Shown: piece by piece, positions 43,145 through 53,244 of the stretch
How the letters are laid out: each line of letters starts with the position of its first letter
Position numbering within the stretch: the stretch's first letter is position 1
Assembly: GCF_001612555.1 (NCBI RefSeq)
Contig: NZ_CP015110.1
Span: 3,100,001 to 3,164,000, forward strand
Direction: 5' to 3'
DNA length: 64,000 bases
DNA from: Acinetobacter sp. TGL-Y2
GTDB taxonomy: Bacteria; Pseudomonadota; Gammaproteobacteria; Pseudomonadales; Moraxellaceae
The notes under the pieces: model-generated
What the model was told of the DNA's origin: nothing
Database searches by the model: none
The model's input: the letters and a program-made list of their open reading frames with translations, nothing else
Program-made: the position numbers and the translations under genes

Positions 43145-43743
43145 AATCTAAACAGAGAGCACGCTTGAAAGTTCTTTTCTCAGCGAAAAGGGCTTTCATG
43201 GCATATTTAAAAAAAATTCAACACTGAACCAATTCGTCAGAGCTACCCTATTTTTAATATTTTTCAACTTCAACAAAGACTGATCGACATCTACATCTTT
43301 TAACAGTCATATCTAATTTAGCTCAGTTCTTTTCTACAGCAATGAGCAGAGTGCCCACAATACAGTCATTAAATTTCTCTGCTCTACCCCAGCAATAATG
43401 GTCTTATTTCTAATAATAAATAAAATATATTTGAATTTATTTTTAAGTCATTCTTACTTTATACGATGAGCAATTTCTCAATTTTAATTTAAAAATCAGT
43501 TTATTAGTTTAAATATACAGTCTTAATCGAAGGATCAGATAGAAACAATGAAATTTATCCATTTCACATGGCACGTTGAATATCCCATAATCACCTCATA
43601 GCGAAGTGATTGAGATTTTTTCTGAATCCTTGCAACGGAATTTTTTGATATTCCTCGGATGTTTTTCCCACACAATGACATCCTTTTCTGCCCAACCAAA
43701 CCCCAATCGGTTGGGTTTTTTTTTGCTTGGAATTCAACTACTT
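43145..43743. other. Intergenic region with an orphan plus-strand terminator
   Basis: About 600 bp of AT-rich sequence without a supported gene. At 43548-43601 a 17-codon ATG frame has only a distant AAGGA. The terminator at 43691-43724 points along the plus strand, and a weaker AATCAC/GTGATT hairpin lies near 43590-43612. A small RNA is possible but I found no convincing promoter. Confidence 0.45.
43691..43724 (+). terminator. Orphan terminator upstream of the blaOXA 3' end
   Basis: CCCAACC / GGTTGGG stem, 11-nt loop and nine T. No plus-strand gene directly precedes it. Confidence 0.8.
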
Positions 43744-44619
<876 letters not shown>

Positions 44620-44704
44620 TCAGTTACATCATGCTCTAGTTGTAACAGCTCTAAAATAGCATGCTTTTTTTTTCGTATATTTCTAAATCGACCGCTAAAA
44701 AATA

Positions 44705-44733
44705 TTTACAGGTGCAACACCATAATGCATAAT
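44705..44733 (+). promoter_or_regulatory. Promoter of a second orphan RNA
   Basis: -35 TTTACA (44705-44710), 17-nt spacer, -10 CATAAT (44728-44733). The spacer begins with GGTGCA and the -10 is followed by TGCACC, forming a dyad over the promoter. Confidence 0.55.
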
Positions 44734-44739
44734 GCACCA

Positions 44740-44830
44740 AATTAGAGCGATATAGAGCAATTCCTCAGCAGAATCTCTCCAGTTTTGGCGCAAAAAAACC
44801 TGATTTTCTGAGAATTTCAGGTTTTTTTTT
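44740..44830 (+). ncRNA. Candidate small RNA between blaOXA and the porin gene
   Basis: A predicted transcript of about 90 nt from the promoter at 44705-44733 to a strong terminator (AAAAAAACCTGA / TCAGGTTTTTTT, 44792-44828, then T). No ATG frame of note. Divergent from blaOXA. The terminator also has an A-rich 5' side, so it may work in both directions. No known RNA family is recognised. Confidence 0.45.
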
Positions 44831-44860
44831 GGTTTTTAGAAAGCAAAAAACTAAATTTAC

Positions 44861-44875
44861 GCACTATATTGGTGC
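44861..44875. promoter_or_regulatory. NtrC-like binding site
   Basis: GCACTATATTGGTGC matches the classical NtrC (NRI) site form, closely resembling an enterobacterial glnA upstream site. A GGTGCA...TGCACC dyad at 44711-44738 may be a second, weaker site. No glnA or sigma-54 promoter was found here. Confidence 0.5.
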
Positions 44876-44950
44876 AATATTTTATTCAAATCGCTTGAAC
44901 TCTATGGTTTAAATCAAAATCAATTGTTGCATCAGATAAATTAATTACAA

Positions 44951-44977
44951 AAAAAAACCAGCTTTGGGGAAAGCTGG
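44951..44977 (-). terminator. Orphan minus-strand terminator
   Basis: CCAGCTTT / AAAGCTGG stem with GGGG loop. On the minus strand it runs into about ten T. No minus-strand gene lies upstream of it between here and the porin. Confidence 0.7.
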
Positions 44978-45545
44978 GCATATAAACATAAAACTGTTGT
45001 ACATCATCTTTTTAAGTTAAATACCTAAAAGAACATCGTCTTGTACTAGACATAGTATGTCAAAATTAGCCAAAGAGATAAAGCCGATTCATTTACTAGG
45101 ATTTAAGATAAATCACAATATAAATAAAATAGGTAAACTGAATCACACTACTTTATTTTATTTGTGTTTTTCTTAAACAGTGATGCCGTATTTAAACTGG
45201 GTAATACATTAAAAACATCATTCTTACCTATAATTTTCGATTTTTTGGGGCAAATAAGCTCAAAGTTTCTATCAATAAAAAATAAATATTTATTTGATAT
45301 TTCAATCAATCTGCTATTCATCCATAGGATAATCCACGACTTCCCAACACCCCAATGTGCTTTAGCTAATTGTTATGCTTAAAAAAAACAATAAATCGGG
45401 ATATCAAATTGCTATGATTAAAATTTAACCAAATCACAAATTGTTCATTTTCTCAACAACTTGATTGCCTTAAACATCATTGACTTAATATATTGTTACA
45501 ATACAATGCACTTTGTTTACTCCTGATCAACACTTGGTAACTATT
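44978..45545. other. Porin upstream region, no gene supported
   Basis: About 570 bp, very AT-rich. A 72-codon plus-strand frame (45164-45382) has no ribosome site or recognisable domain. The last 60 bp before 45546 should hold the porin promoter. Confidence 0.45.
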
Positions 45546-46421
45546 ATGAAAAAACTCAGTTTAGCCACTGCTTTATTATTAGCCATGACTGGTGCTCAAG
45601 CTTATCAATTTGAAGTACAAGGTCAGTCTGAGTTCATCGACAATACCGTAAATGAACAAAACTACACGGGTGCCGTACAAGGTACTTACTACTTTAAAGA
45701 TGTTGACTCTACTAAAGGCCCTTTAGCTGAAGCTGCTTTTGTAAACCAAGCATCTAATGTGTCTTTGGCGTATAACTACGGCGAATATGACGAAGCTGGT
45801 TTAGATATCGTATCTCATACTTATGGCGCTAAAGCTGAAGCTTATGTTCCAACTTCAGTGGTTCCTGTATATGCAAGCGCGTCTTACAGCCACACGATCA
45901 ATGACAGCAAAAATGATGCTGCAACTGATGATCAAGGCGACCGTTATGCATTAGAACTGGGTGCTGTTGTTGCACCAAACTTTTTGGTTGCTGTAGGTTA
46001 TACAAGTGTTGCTGACCAAGCTTCTTTTGATGCATTCAACATCTTGTCTAACGGTGTAGCTAAAGCTGCTATCGAAACTCAAGCCATTGGCGATAAAGAA
46101 GATGCTATCACTGCGCGTACTAAATACGTAGGCGCGATTGATGACACCAACATGTCTATCAGCTTCGAATCTGGTTTAGTTTATGGTCGTGACACTGCCT
46201 ATGCATTGAAAACTGACCTTTTCTTAAACCCTGCATTAAGCATGGGCGTTTCTTATGCAGAATCTAGCTTTGACAGCGCAAATGATAAAGCTTGGGGCGC
46301 GAATGTAAACTACTTCGTTACTCCAGCAATCGCTGTTGGCGCAACATATGTAAATGCGAATGCTGAAGGCACTAGCCGTGATACGCAAACTGTTGGCGTT
46401 AACGCTAAATTCCGTTTCTAA
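45546..46421 (+). CDS. omp33-36: Omp33-36-type outer membrane porin
   Basis: A 291-residue beta-barrel. Signal peptide 1-20 (MKKLSLATALLLAMTGAQA). The mature start YQFEVQGQSEFID and the segments YYFKDVD, EAAFVNQASNV, YNYGEYDEAGLD and FLVAVGYTSVADQ match the Acinetobacter Omp33-36 (Omp34) water-channel/virulence porin. The terminal NAKFRF gives the C-terminal Phe for BAM insertion. An in-frame extension to 45513 lacks signal-peptide logic and is rejected. Confidence 0.93.
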   Translation: MKKLSLATALLLAMTGAQAYQFEVQGQSEFIDNTVNEQNYTGAVQGTYYFKDVDSTKGPLAEAAFVNQASNVSLAYNYGEYDEAGLDIVSHTYGAKAEAYVPTSVVPVYASASYSHTINDSKNDAATDDQGDRYALELGAVVAPNFLVAVGYTSVADQASFDAFNILSNGVAKAAIETQAIGDKEDAITARTKYVGAIDDTNMSISFESGLVYGRDTAYALKTDLFLNPALSMGVSYAESSFDSANDKAWGANVNYFVTPAIAVGATYVNANAEGTSRDTQTVGVNAKFRF

Positions 46422-46442
46422 GTTTGATTTAGAAATTGAATA

Positions 46443-46471
46443 AAAAAAGGACGCTTTATGCGTCCTTTTTT
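46443..46471. terminator. Terminator of the porin gene
   Basis: 12-bp arms (AAAAAAGGACGC / GCGTCCTTTTTT), 5-nt loop. Also placed for the convergent betT. Confidence 0.9.
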
Positions 46472-46492
46472 AGTGCCTCCGATTCCAAAATT

Positions 46493-48461
46493 TTATTCAG
46501 GACTACGCACCAAACTGAGGAAATGTAAATGACGCTCGTATTGATCAATCATGTCTTGCAACAGATCTTCACGCGTCCAATCCATCACGTCATAACCTTG
46601 ACCACCCTCTCTTAAAAAGACTTCCGCTTGAAAGTAGCGAATATTCTGTTCAGCAGATTCAGCCATAAAGCTCGGTGGTAAAGTCTCACGTGCGACCACT
46701 TGATAGATAAAGTTGATCTCATCTTGATGATCCACTCTAAGCTCAAGTCCATCTTCAATGAGATTAATCTTCACCGTTAAATAACGACGTTTCAGCTCGG
46801 CTTGCACATTTTCAAATGCAGCTTTAACCTCATATTCAATAAAATGAATCACCTCAGCTTGACTGTGCGGATAATGCATAATTAAGCCCAAACGTTGCTG
46901 CCAACTCCGTGGATTTTGAATGGCCCTTGGAGTAATACGTGCTTCTTGTAGTGCATTCATCTTAATTACATCTAGGCGTAAGGCTTTGAGTAATCCCCAA
47001 CAGATCATCAGCATGATCAGGGTAAAAGGTAAAGCGCTCATCATGGTGGCGGATTGCAAGGCACCTAAACCACCGACCAACAAGAGTATTATTGCCAAAA
47101 CAGCCATCAGCACGGTCCAAAATAGACGTTGCCAGACAGGCGAACCCTCAGCTTTCGCTGTTAAATAATCTGTGACCAAAGCTCCCGAATCCGCTGAAGT
47201 CACAAAGAACAGCATAATCAAGAATGTCGCCAAAAAGCTCATGACGGTAGAAAACGGTAAGCTTTTTAGAAACTCAAATAAAGCCACTGAAGAATCAAGT
47301 TGCACTGCTGCGACGAGTCCCGTATTGGCCTCATGCAAAATGCTATACAGTGCGGCAGCCCATGAAACCCATCCAAATCAGGGTAAAGCCTGTTGGAATA
47401 AGCAGCACGCCGACAATGAATTCACGAATTGTTCGCCCTTGCGACACCCGCGCGATGAACATTCCCACAAATGGCGACCATGAAATCCACCATGCCCAGT
47501 ACATAATGGTCCAACCCCCAATCCAACCATTGGGCTGATACGCATACAGGTTGAAGGTCATACTGAACAGGTTAGAGACGTATTGTCCCGCATTTTGAAT
47601 GGTGGTTTGCAGTAAATAAATACTGGAGCTGGCAAAAAATACGAACAATAACAGTACCAAAGCCAGCACCAAATTCAGCTCAGACAGCCGTTTAATGCCT
47701 TTCTCTAATCCAAGGAAAACTGAAAGTGATGCCATCGCACTGACCACCACGATCAAAATAATTTGAGTAGTCGCTGATTGCTCAATGCCCAATAAATAAT
47801 TCAGCCCTGAGTTGATTTGAGTGACACCAAAACCCAAAGTCGTTGCTACACCAAATACAGTACCAATAGTGGCAAAAGTATCGACAGCATCACCCATAGG
47901 ACCATAAATCTTTTGACCAATAATGGGATACAGCGCAGAACGAATTTTTAAGGGTAAATTATGCCGATAGGCAAAATATGCAAGTGCCAAACCCACGATG
48001 GTATAAATTGCCCATGCATGAAAGCCCCAATGGAAAAAGGTGACGCGCATGGACTGCTGAGCCGCTTGAATGGTCTCGCCTTCACCGATAGGTGGTGAAA
48101 CATAGTGCATGACTGGTTCAGCCACACCAAAGAACATCAGCCCAATACCCATACCCGCAGTAAAGAGCATCGCAAACCACGAGCCGTTGCTATAACTGGG
48201 CTGACTATGATCTGGTCCGAGTTTGATTTTACCCATATCTGACAAGGCAATATAAATCAGTAAAATCAGGAAAACTGCGACCGATAAAACATAGAACCAA
48301 CTGAAGGAATCTGTAATCCACTGATTCAATTGTTTGGTGAGTAAATCAAATGCATTGGGTGCTAAGACCACTAAGGCAAGAAATATGGCAATAATCGCCA
48401 CAGTGCTTAAAAAGACATTTGGATTCACATTGGAATACCAAGATGTATTTTTGGAAGGCAT
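46493..48461 (-). pseudogene. betT: Choline/betaine (BCCT) transporter BetT with a one-base frameshift
   Basis: Two adjacent frames together make a full BetT-type protein of about 655 residues. The first (47343-48461) carries 12-helix BCCT features including the signature MYWAWWISWSPFVGMF. It ends prematurely at GFMGCRTV; the second (to 46493) holds the last helices and the long cytosolic tail typical of BetT. At about 47353-47362 the minus strand reads ATGGGCTGCC, where a fourth G would give GAAALYSILHEA and restore the frame. Either a real inactivating deletion in a G-run or a sequencing error. Intact BetT imports choline with protons for osmoprotection. Confidence 0.88.
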
Positions 48462-48634
48462 ACACCCCCCGATTTATTTTTAATAATCAATGATTAACAA
48501 GAATTCACGTGACGTGAATAAAGAACGAGGGCTGCGGAAAAACGTTGCACTCGGACAGCATTTTAATTTACGGCCAAAAATAAAGCAGTTCACTTCCTGT
48601 AACTTAATTTCAACGAACCAAAGACTTACTTTAC

Positions 48635-49342
48635 TTAATCACGGTCTTGGTCATGTTTAGGCAAATGGGCAATATATTGCAAAGCAATTAAGCGAGACAC
48701 AATTAAAGCCAAATACATCACGCCACAAAACATTTGTAAGATTGCAAACATGCGAGCCAAAGGACTAATCGGTAAAATATCTGAAAGCCCTGTCGCAGAT
48801 TGCAAGCTAAAACTCAGAAACAGTAAATCAAGCCAAGACTGCATGCCCACCACACCCGGTTTGATAAAGCTGTCTGCAACCAAGAGCTGACAAACACTGT
48901 ATAAAAAGGCAAATCCCCAAGCAATCAGGGTAAACACTGCACCCGCTGCAAAGAGTTCATCTTTGGTTAAATAACGATCTGCAAACATATAACGAAGTAA
49001 GCCATAGGCAGCACTAAAATAGGCCGCAGCCTCAAAGCAGTGCGCAATGATTTGAATATTTGGATCTTTTGCGCCCAGCATAAGCAAGAAGGAAAAGATT
49101 AATGCACCTCCCACAAAGCTGAGTCCTAAAATGGTAAACATCGGGGTTTTACGAATCACTTTGGCAATGATTAATAAAACCAAAGCACCCAAAATCCAAG
49201 TCAGGGTTCGATAGGTTACATCATCACGTGTCAGGACGGACAGCACTAAAATAATCGCTTGTAATAACAATAGCCATGCCGACGGCAATGCACGAAAACC
49301 TTTCCATAAATCTACAAATGCTTGCATTGCCTCTTTTCCCAT
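48635..49342 (-). CDS. Two-pore-domain-like ion channel family protein
   Basis: A 235-residue membrane protein with about six hydrophobic segments. The C-terminal half has the M1-pore-M2 layout of Ion_trans_2 channels. The pore helix is LDLLFLSFSLQSATGLSD, followed by PLARMFAILQMFCGVMYLALIVSRLI. The filter-like ATGLSD replaces the usual TVGYGD, so K+ selectivity is uncertain. Bacterial members of this type are common next to transport genes and are uncharacterised. Confidence 0.75.
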   Translation of the reverse strand: MGKEAMQAFVDLWKGFRALPSAWLLLLQAIILVLSVLTRDDVTYRTLTWILGALVLLIIAKVIRKTPMFTILGLSFVGGALIFSFLLMLGAKDPNIQIIAHCFEAAAYFSAAYGLLRYMFADRYLTKDELFAAGAVFTLIAWGFAFLYSVCQLLVADSFIKPGVVGMQSWLDLLFLSFSLQSATGLSDILPISPLARMFAILQMFCGVMYLALIVSRLIALQYIAHLPKHDQDRD

Positions 49343-49475
49343 TCATCATTTCTAAATCAAAGCGCTTTAAGTTCAAAGTGCTTTAAGTGTTGTTATGAAG
49401 CACACAGCGTTCATCTTTATTTTTTTCAGCAATTAACTTAGCATGAACTTGCCCGCTTATGGATGTAAAATTTGT

Positions 49476-50012
49476 ATGAAAATCACTGAAAAAATTCGCC
49501 AAGAAATCACTCAAATTGAGTTCCGTGATGACATCTCAAATGATAAAAAAATTTCGAATATTATTCATATGGGTTGTGCCAGTTGTGCAGGCGTTGCCAT
49601 TCAGCCCTTACCTTTTGCAGATATTCTCATTTTAACGCCCTTACAAGGTTATTTTGCCAGTCGTATTGCTGCGATTCATGGTATTCAACTGTCTGAAAAT
49701 GAAGCACTCGATTGGGTGAAAGAAATCATAGCACTGGTGGGATTGGGCATGGCAGCACAGCAAATTGCGCTTGGGATTTGGAAAACCGTGACCTTCGGTT
49801 TTGGTGGTTTACTGAGTATTCCCCTAGTATATGCACTAACCTATGCGGTATTAAAAGTTGCTGACGTATATTTTTCACATAAAGCCAAAAATGAAAAACT
49901 CAGCGAGGAACGCATTAAAGCGGTATGGAAAGAGGCCGTCGCTCAAGGCAAGCAACAGGCGAAAGGCAAAGAAAAAGGGGGAAAAGATCAGCAGCATGTG
50001 GAGAATGATTAA
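49476..50012 (+). CDS. DUF697 (YcjF-like) protein
   Basis: A 178-residue protein; ATG 49476 (MKITEKIRQE) is preferred to a frame extension from 49443. A DUF697 core (about 30-140) has GVAIQPLPFADILILTPLQGYFASRIAAIHG, amphipathic helices and a hydrophobic segment (GFGGLLSIPLVYALTYAVLK), then a charged Lys/Gln tail. DUF697 is found with dynamin-like and Era-like GTPases, but none is adjacent. It is followed after 3 bp by the next gene, with a GGAG inside its own end, so the two are translationally linked. Confidence 0.8.
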   Translation: MKITEKIRQEITQIEFRDDISNDKKISNIIHMGCASCAGVAIQPLPFADILILTPLQGYFASRIAAIHGIQLSENEALDWVKEIIALVGLGMAAQQIALGIWKTVTFGFGGLLSIPLVYALTYAVLKVADVYFSHKAKNEKLSEERIKAVWKEAVAQGKQQAKGKEKGGKDQQHVEND

Positions 50013-50015
50013 CGT

Positions 50016-50915
50016 ATGACGAATTCTCATTTGATTCATTATGTTCAAACCCGTTTAGATGGTTTGAGCATCACTCAAAGCTTGGTGTATTGGGCTTTTC
50101 CATCCAATTCATTGATTCCTTCTGAGCAAGATCAAGCGGTATTGGCAGCGCTTAGACACAGCAATCAACATTTAGTAGACGCACCTCTTGAAGATATACA
50201 ACGTTATTTGCAGATGTTTGATGAACATCGCATTGTCCATGTGGTGTCTCAAATTTAAAAAGTCTTGCATGAAATTTGCCTGATTCTTTTAAACAATGAA
50301 GATGGCGACAGCTTATACGCCTCCTACTTTGAACATCAAACTCAAGATGTGTTTGAGGTTCTGCTTGCAGATACAACAACAGGCGAAAGCTCAAAGATTC
50401 AAATCAATACTGGCACAGCTCAAGCCCCCAAGCTCAATGACTGGCACAAAAATCTGGAAGATCATTTGATTGCTAGTGAAGAACTTATGGCGCAAGTGCC
50501 TATTGATGAAAGCTCATTCAATTCAAAGAATTTAAGCCAAAGTGTTGAAGATGCCATGGATTTATTGGTTACCGCCCAAGATCCAAATGACGAGCACTTT
50601 TGGGATTATTTTCCTGCGATATCTTTGGCAAGCGTGTCTATTGCAATTTATGATTTATTTCAGCGCTATCAAAAAAAGCAAATCACATGGTCTGAATTTA
50701 AATGGATGGCAGCCAAAGTTTCAGGCATCAAAGTCTCTAAAATTGCGTTTATTGGGCTTCTTTTAGGCTTACCTGTAGTGGGGCAAGTGACAGGAGCGTA
50801 TTTGGTCGCAAAGTTACTCCTCAATGCCAAAGCCACATGGTTCGAACCTGACAGCCCATTGTCTTTGAAGTTAAAACCGAAAGAATTAGGCCAGTCTCAT
50901 ACTGACCCAACCTAA
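50016..50915 (+). pseudogene. Hypothetical gene split by one in-frame stop codon
   Basis: An 80-residue frame from ATG 50016 (MTNSHLIHYVQTRLDGL) ends at TAA 50256-50258. The same reading frame then continues without a further stop to 50915 for about 218 residues. The second part has no ATG near its beginning (only a TTG at 50265 without ribosome site). That suggests one ~299-residue gene interrupted by a nonsense codon. The second part ends in a hydrophobic helix (KIAFIGLLLGLPVVGQVTGAYLVAKLLL) and a soluble tail. No family is recognised. It could be two genes if the TTG is used. Confidence 0.6.
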
Positions 50916-50960
50916 GACCACATCCAAGACCACATCCAAAACCAAAGTCAGCCTCATCAA

Positions 50961-50985
50961 AAAAAGCACCCGAGGGTGCTTTTTT
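50961..50985. terminator. Bidirectional terminator before actP
   Basis: AAAAAGCACCC / GGGTGCTTTTT arms with a 2-nt loop, between convergent genes. Confidence 0.88.
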
Positions 50986-51014
50986 AACATCTTGTTGATC
51001 TAGCAAGTTCAATC

Positions 51015-52730
51015 TTAGTGATCTGAAGCACCCGAGATGCCAATACCTGTTTGTGAACGTACGAACTGTGCATCAAATGCTTTACGCTCAGCTTGAGCAC
51101 GTGACGAGTTGTCTGTTACTGAGAACAACCAACAGCAGATGAACGCCAATGGCATAGCAATGATTGCAGGACCATTTAGAGGATTAATTGGTGTATCAGA
51201 AATACCTAAAGTATCGACCCAAACTGCTTTAGATAAAATAATCAGCGTCACGGCTAAAATAAGACCGACAAGCCCGCCAATTACCGCACCACGTGTAGTT
51301 AAGCCTCTCCAGAACATAGACAGCACCAGTACTGGGAAGTTTGCACAGGCAGCAACAGAGAATGCAAGACCTACCATGAAAGCAACGTTTTGTTTTTCGA
51401 ACAAAATACCCAAAATCATGGCAAAAATAGCCAAACCTAAAGTTGCAATTTTAGACATGCGTAGTTCAGATTCAGGTGTCGTTTGACCTTTTTTGAATAC
51501 GTTTGCGTACAAATCATGAGAGATTGCTGAAGCACCTGACAAAGTCAAACCTGCTACAACCGCAAGAATCGTTGCGAATGCCACGGCAGAGATGAAGCCC
51601 ATGAACAAATCACCGCCCAGTGCATCAGACAAGTGAACCGCAGCCATGTTATTACCACCAATAAGCTCTAATTTGCCTGTTACAGCCATTTTTGCAACAT
51701 CAAGGAACTGTGGATTGTTCGATACATAAAGAATCGCACCAAAACCAATGATGAAGGTCAATAGATAGAAGTAACCAATGAAGCCTGTTGCAACTACAAC
51801 TGATTTACGTGCTTCTTTGGCATCTTTCACCGTGAAGAAACGCATTAAAATGTGGGGCAGACCTGCTGTACCAAACATCAGAGCCAAACCTAAAGAGATT
51901 GCATCAATTGGGTTTGCAGCCAATTTGCCTGGCCCCATAATGCCACCTGCTTGTTCTAAGCTGACATCATGTACTTTAGAGAAAACTTGAATCGACTGGT
52001 TGAACATTTCTGAGAAACTAAAACCAACGCCTTTCATGACCATAAATGCCATGAACGTTGCACCAGACAGTAGCATCACAGCTTTAATGATCTGTACCCA
52101 AGTCGTTGCCAACATTCCACCAAACATCACGTATGCCATCATGAGCAAGCCCACAATCACTACGGCAATGTTGTAATTCAAACCGAAGAGGAGTTTGATC
52201 AACTGTCCTGCACCGACCATTTGTGCAATCAGGTAGAATGCAACCACCACCAATGAGCTGACCGCAGCCAACGTACGTACTGGTTTTTCAGCCAAGCGAA
52301 ATGAGATTACATCAGATAAATTGTATTTACCCAAATTACGTAAACGCTCTGCAATCAGGAAAAGTACGATTGGCCAACCCACCATGAAGCCCAGTGAGTA
52401 AAGTAAACCGTCAAAACCTGACATAAACACCAGTGCGGAAATACCGAGGAAAGATGCAGCTGACATATAGTCACCCGCAATCGCAAGTCCATTTTGGAAA
52501 CCTGAAATTCCACCACCTGCGGTGTAGAAATCATTGGTATTTGTGGTTTGCTTGGCTGCCCATTTGGTAATGAAAAGCGTTGCACCCACAAAAATGATGA
52601 ACATGATGATCGCAGGCCAGTTGGTCGCTTGCTGTTCAGCTACACCTAGGTCAGGTCCTGCCGCTGCGATACCTGAATAAAGCAGTGCTGACATTGCCAT
52701 CGCTTGGCTTTTGAATGAAGTCCATTTCAT
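51015..52730 (-). CDS. actP: Cation/acetate symporter ActP
   Basis: A 571-residue sodium:solute symporter (SSS) family protein. The start at ATG 52730 ([13 protein letters not shown]) follows AAGGACC inside the end of yjcH; frames further upstream are not used. It has an N-terminal signal-like helix, then about 13 helices with conserved [31 protein letters not shown], a Na-site region, and [18 protein letters not shown]. It imports acetate and other short carboxylates. Overlaps in expression with yjcH and lies beside a CrbS-type kinase that in other bacteria controls acs/actP. Confidence 0.95.
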   Translation of the reverse strand: MKWTSFKSQAMAMSALLYSGIAAAGPDLGVAEQQATNWPAIIMFIIFVGATLFITKWAAKQTTNTNDFYTAGGGISGFQNGLAIAGDYMSAASFLGISALVFMSGFDGLLYSLGFMVGWPIVLFLIAERLRNLGKYNLSDVISFRLAEKPVRTLAAVSSLVVVAFYLIAQMVGAGQLIKLLFGLNYNIAVVIVGLLMMAYVMFGGMLATTWVQIIKAVMLLSGATFMAFMVMKGVGFSFSEMFNQSIQVFSKVHDVSLEQAGGIMGPGKLAANPIDAISLGLALMFGTAGLPHILMRFFTVKDAKEARKSVVVATGFIGYFYLLTFIIGFGAILYVSNNPQFLDVAKMAVTGKLELIGGNNMAAVHLSDALGGDLFMGFISAVAFATILAVVAGLTLSGASAISHDLYANVFKKGQTTPESELRMSKIATLGLAIFAMILGILFEKQNVAFMVGLAFSVAACANFPVLVLSMFWRGLTTRGAVIGGLVGLILAVTLIILSKAVWVDTLGISDTPINPLNGPAIIAMPLAFICCWLFSVTDNSSRAQAERKAFDAQFVRSQTGIGISGASDH

Positions 52731-52731
52731 A

Positions 52732-53064
52732 TTAATAAGGTCCTTTGTCATGTGCAATCGCTTCCACTTCACGCATCGCTTCAGCAGTGAGTTGATCCAA
52801 TTTGTTATTGGCAATATAGGAATAAACACCACACAACAAAAATGACAACACGATAATGCTCAGACCCAGAGGAATACCCCACGTCGTCACACCACCCGAC
52901 AATGAACTGAGTAAAAATTCTTTGTTATAGCCAACAAGCAGCATAAATCCAACATAGGCAAACAACATGATGCCTGTCAGAGTCCAGCTCAAACGACTCT
53001 TTTTTGCCACCATTTCTTTAAACTTTGGATTTTGTAGAATCTGTTCTACCTTTCTCTCATCCAT
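52732..53064 (-). CDS. yjcH: DUF485 inner-membrane protein YjcH
   Basis: A 110-residue partner protein with two membrane helices (about 25-45 and 60-85). Start [15 protein letters not shown] at 53064; extension to 53088 is unneeded. The family pattern [19 protein letters not shown] is clear. Its stop is one base from the actP ATG, as in enterobacterial yjcH-actP. Function probably in ActP assembly, but this is not established. Confidence 0.92.
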   Translation of the reverse strand: MDERKVEQILQNPKFKEMVAKKSRLSWTLTGIMLFAYVGFMLLVGYNKEFLLSSLSGGVTTWGIPLGLSIIVLSFLLCGVYSYIANNKLDQLTAEAMREVEAIAHDKGPY

Positions 53065-53244
53065 AATCCTGCTCCTGATCACAACCAACCGTGGCCGTAT
53101 TTTTTTAATCGTTTTTTAGTTCTACAAAATTAACAATCTACGGGCGCAGGTGTAATTAGACTTTGGTCGTTAAATTTTGATCAATTTGAACGTGTCAGTT
53201 CATGGATACGTTATTATGGCGCTAGATTTCTATGTGTGTTTCAT

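Noticed and set aside
45164..45382. 72-codon plus-strand frame upstream of the porin
   Set aside because: AT-rich chance frame without ribosome site or recognisable features.
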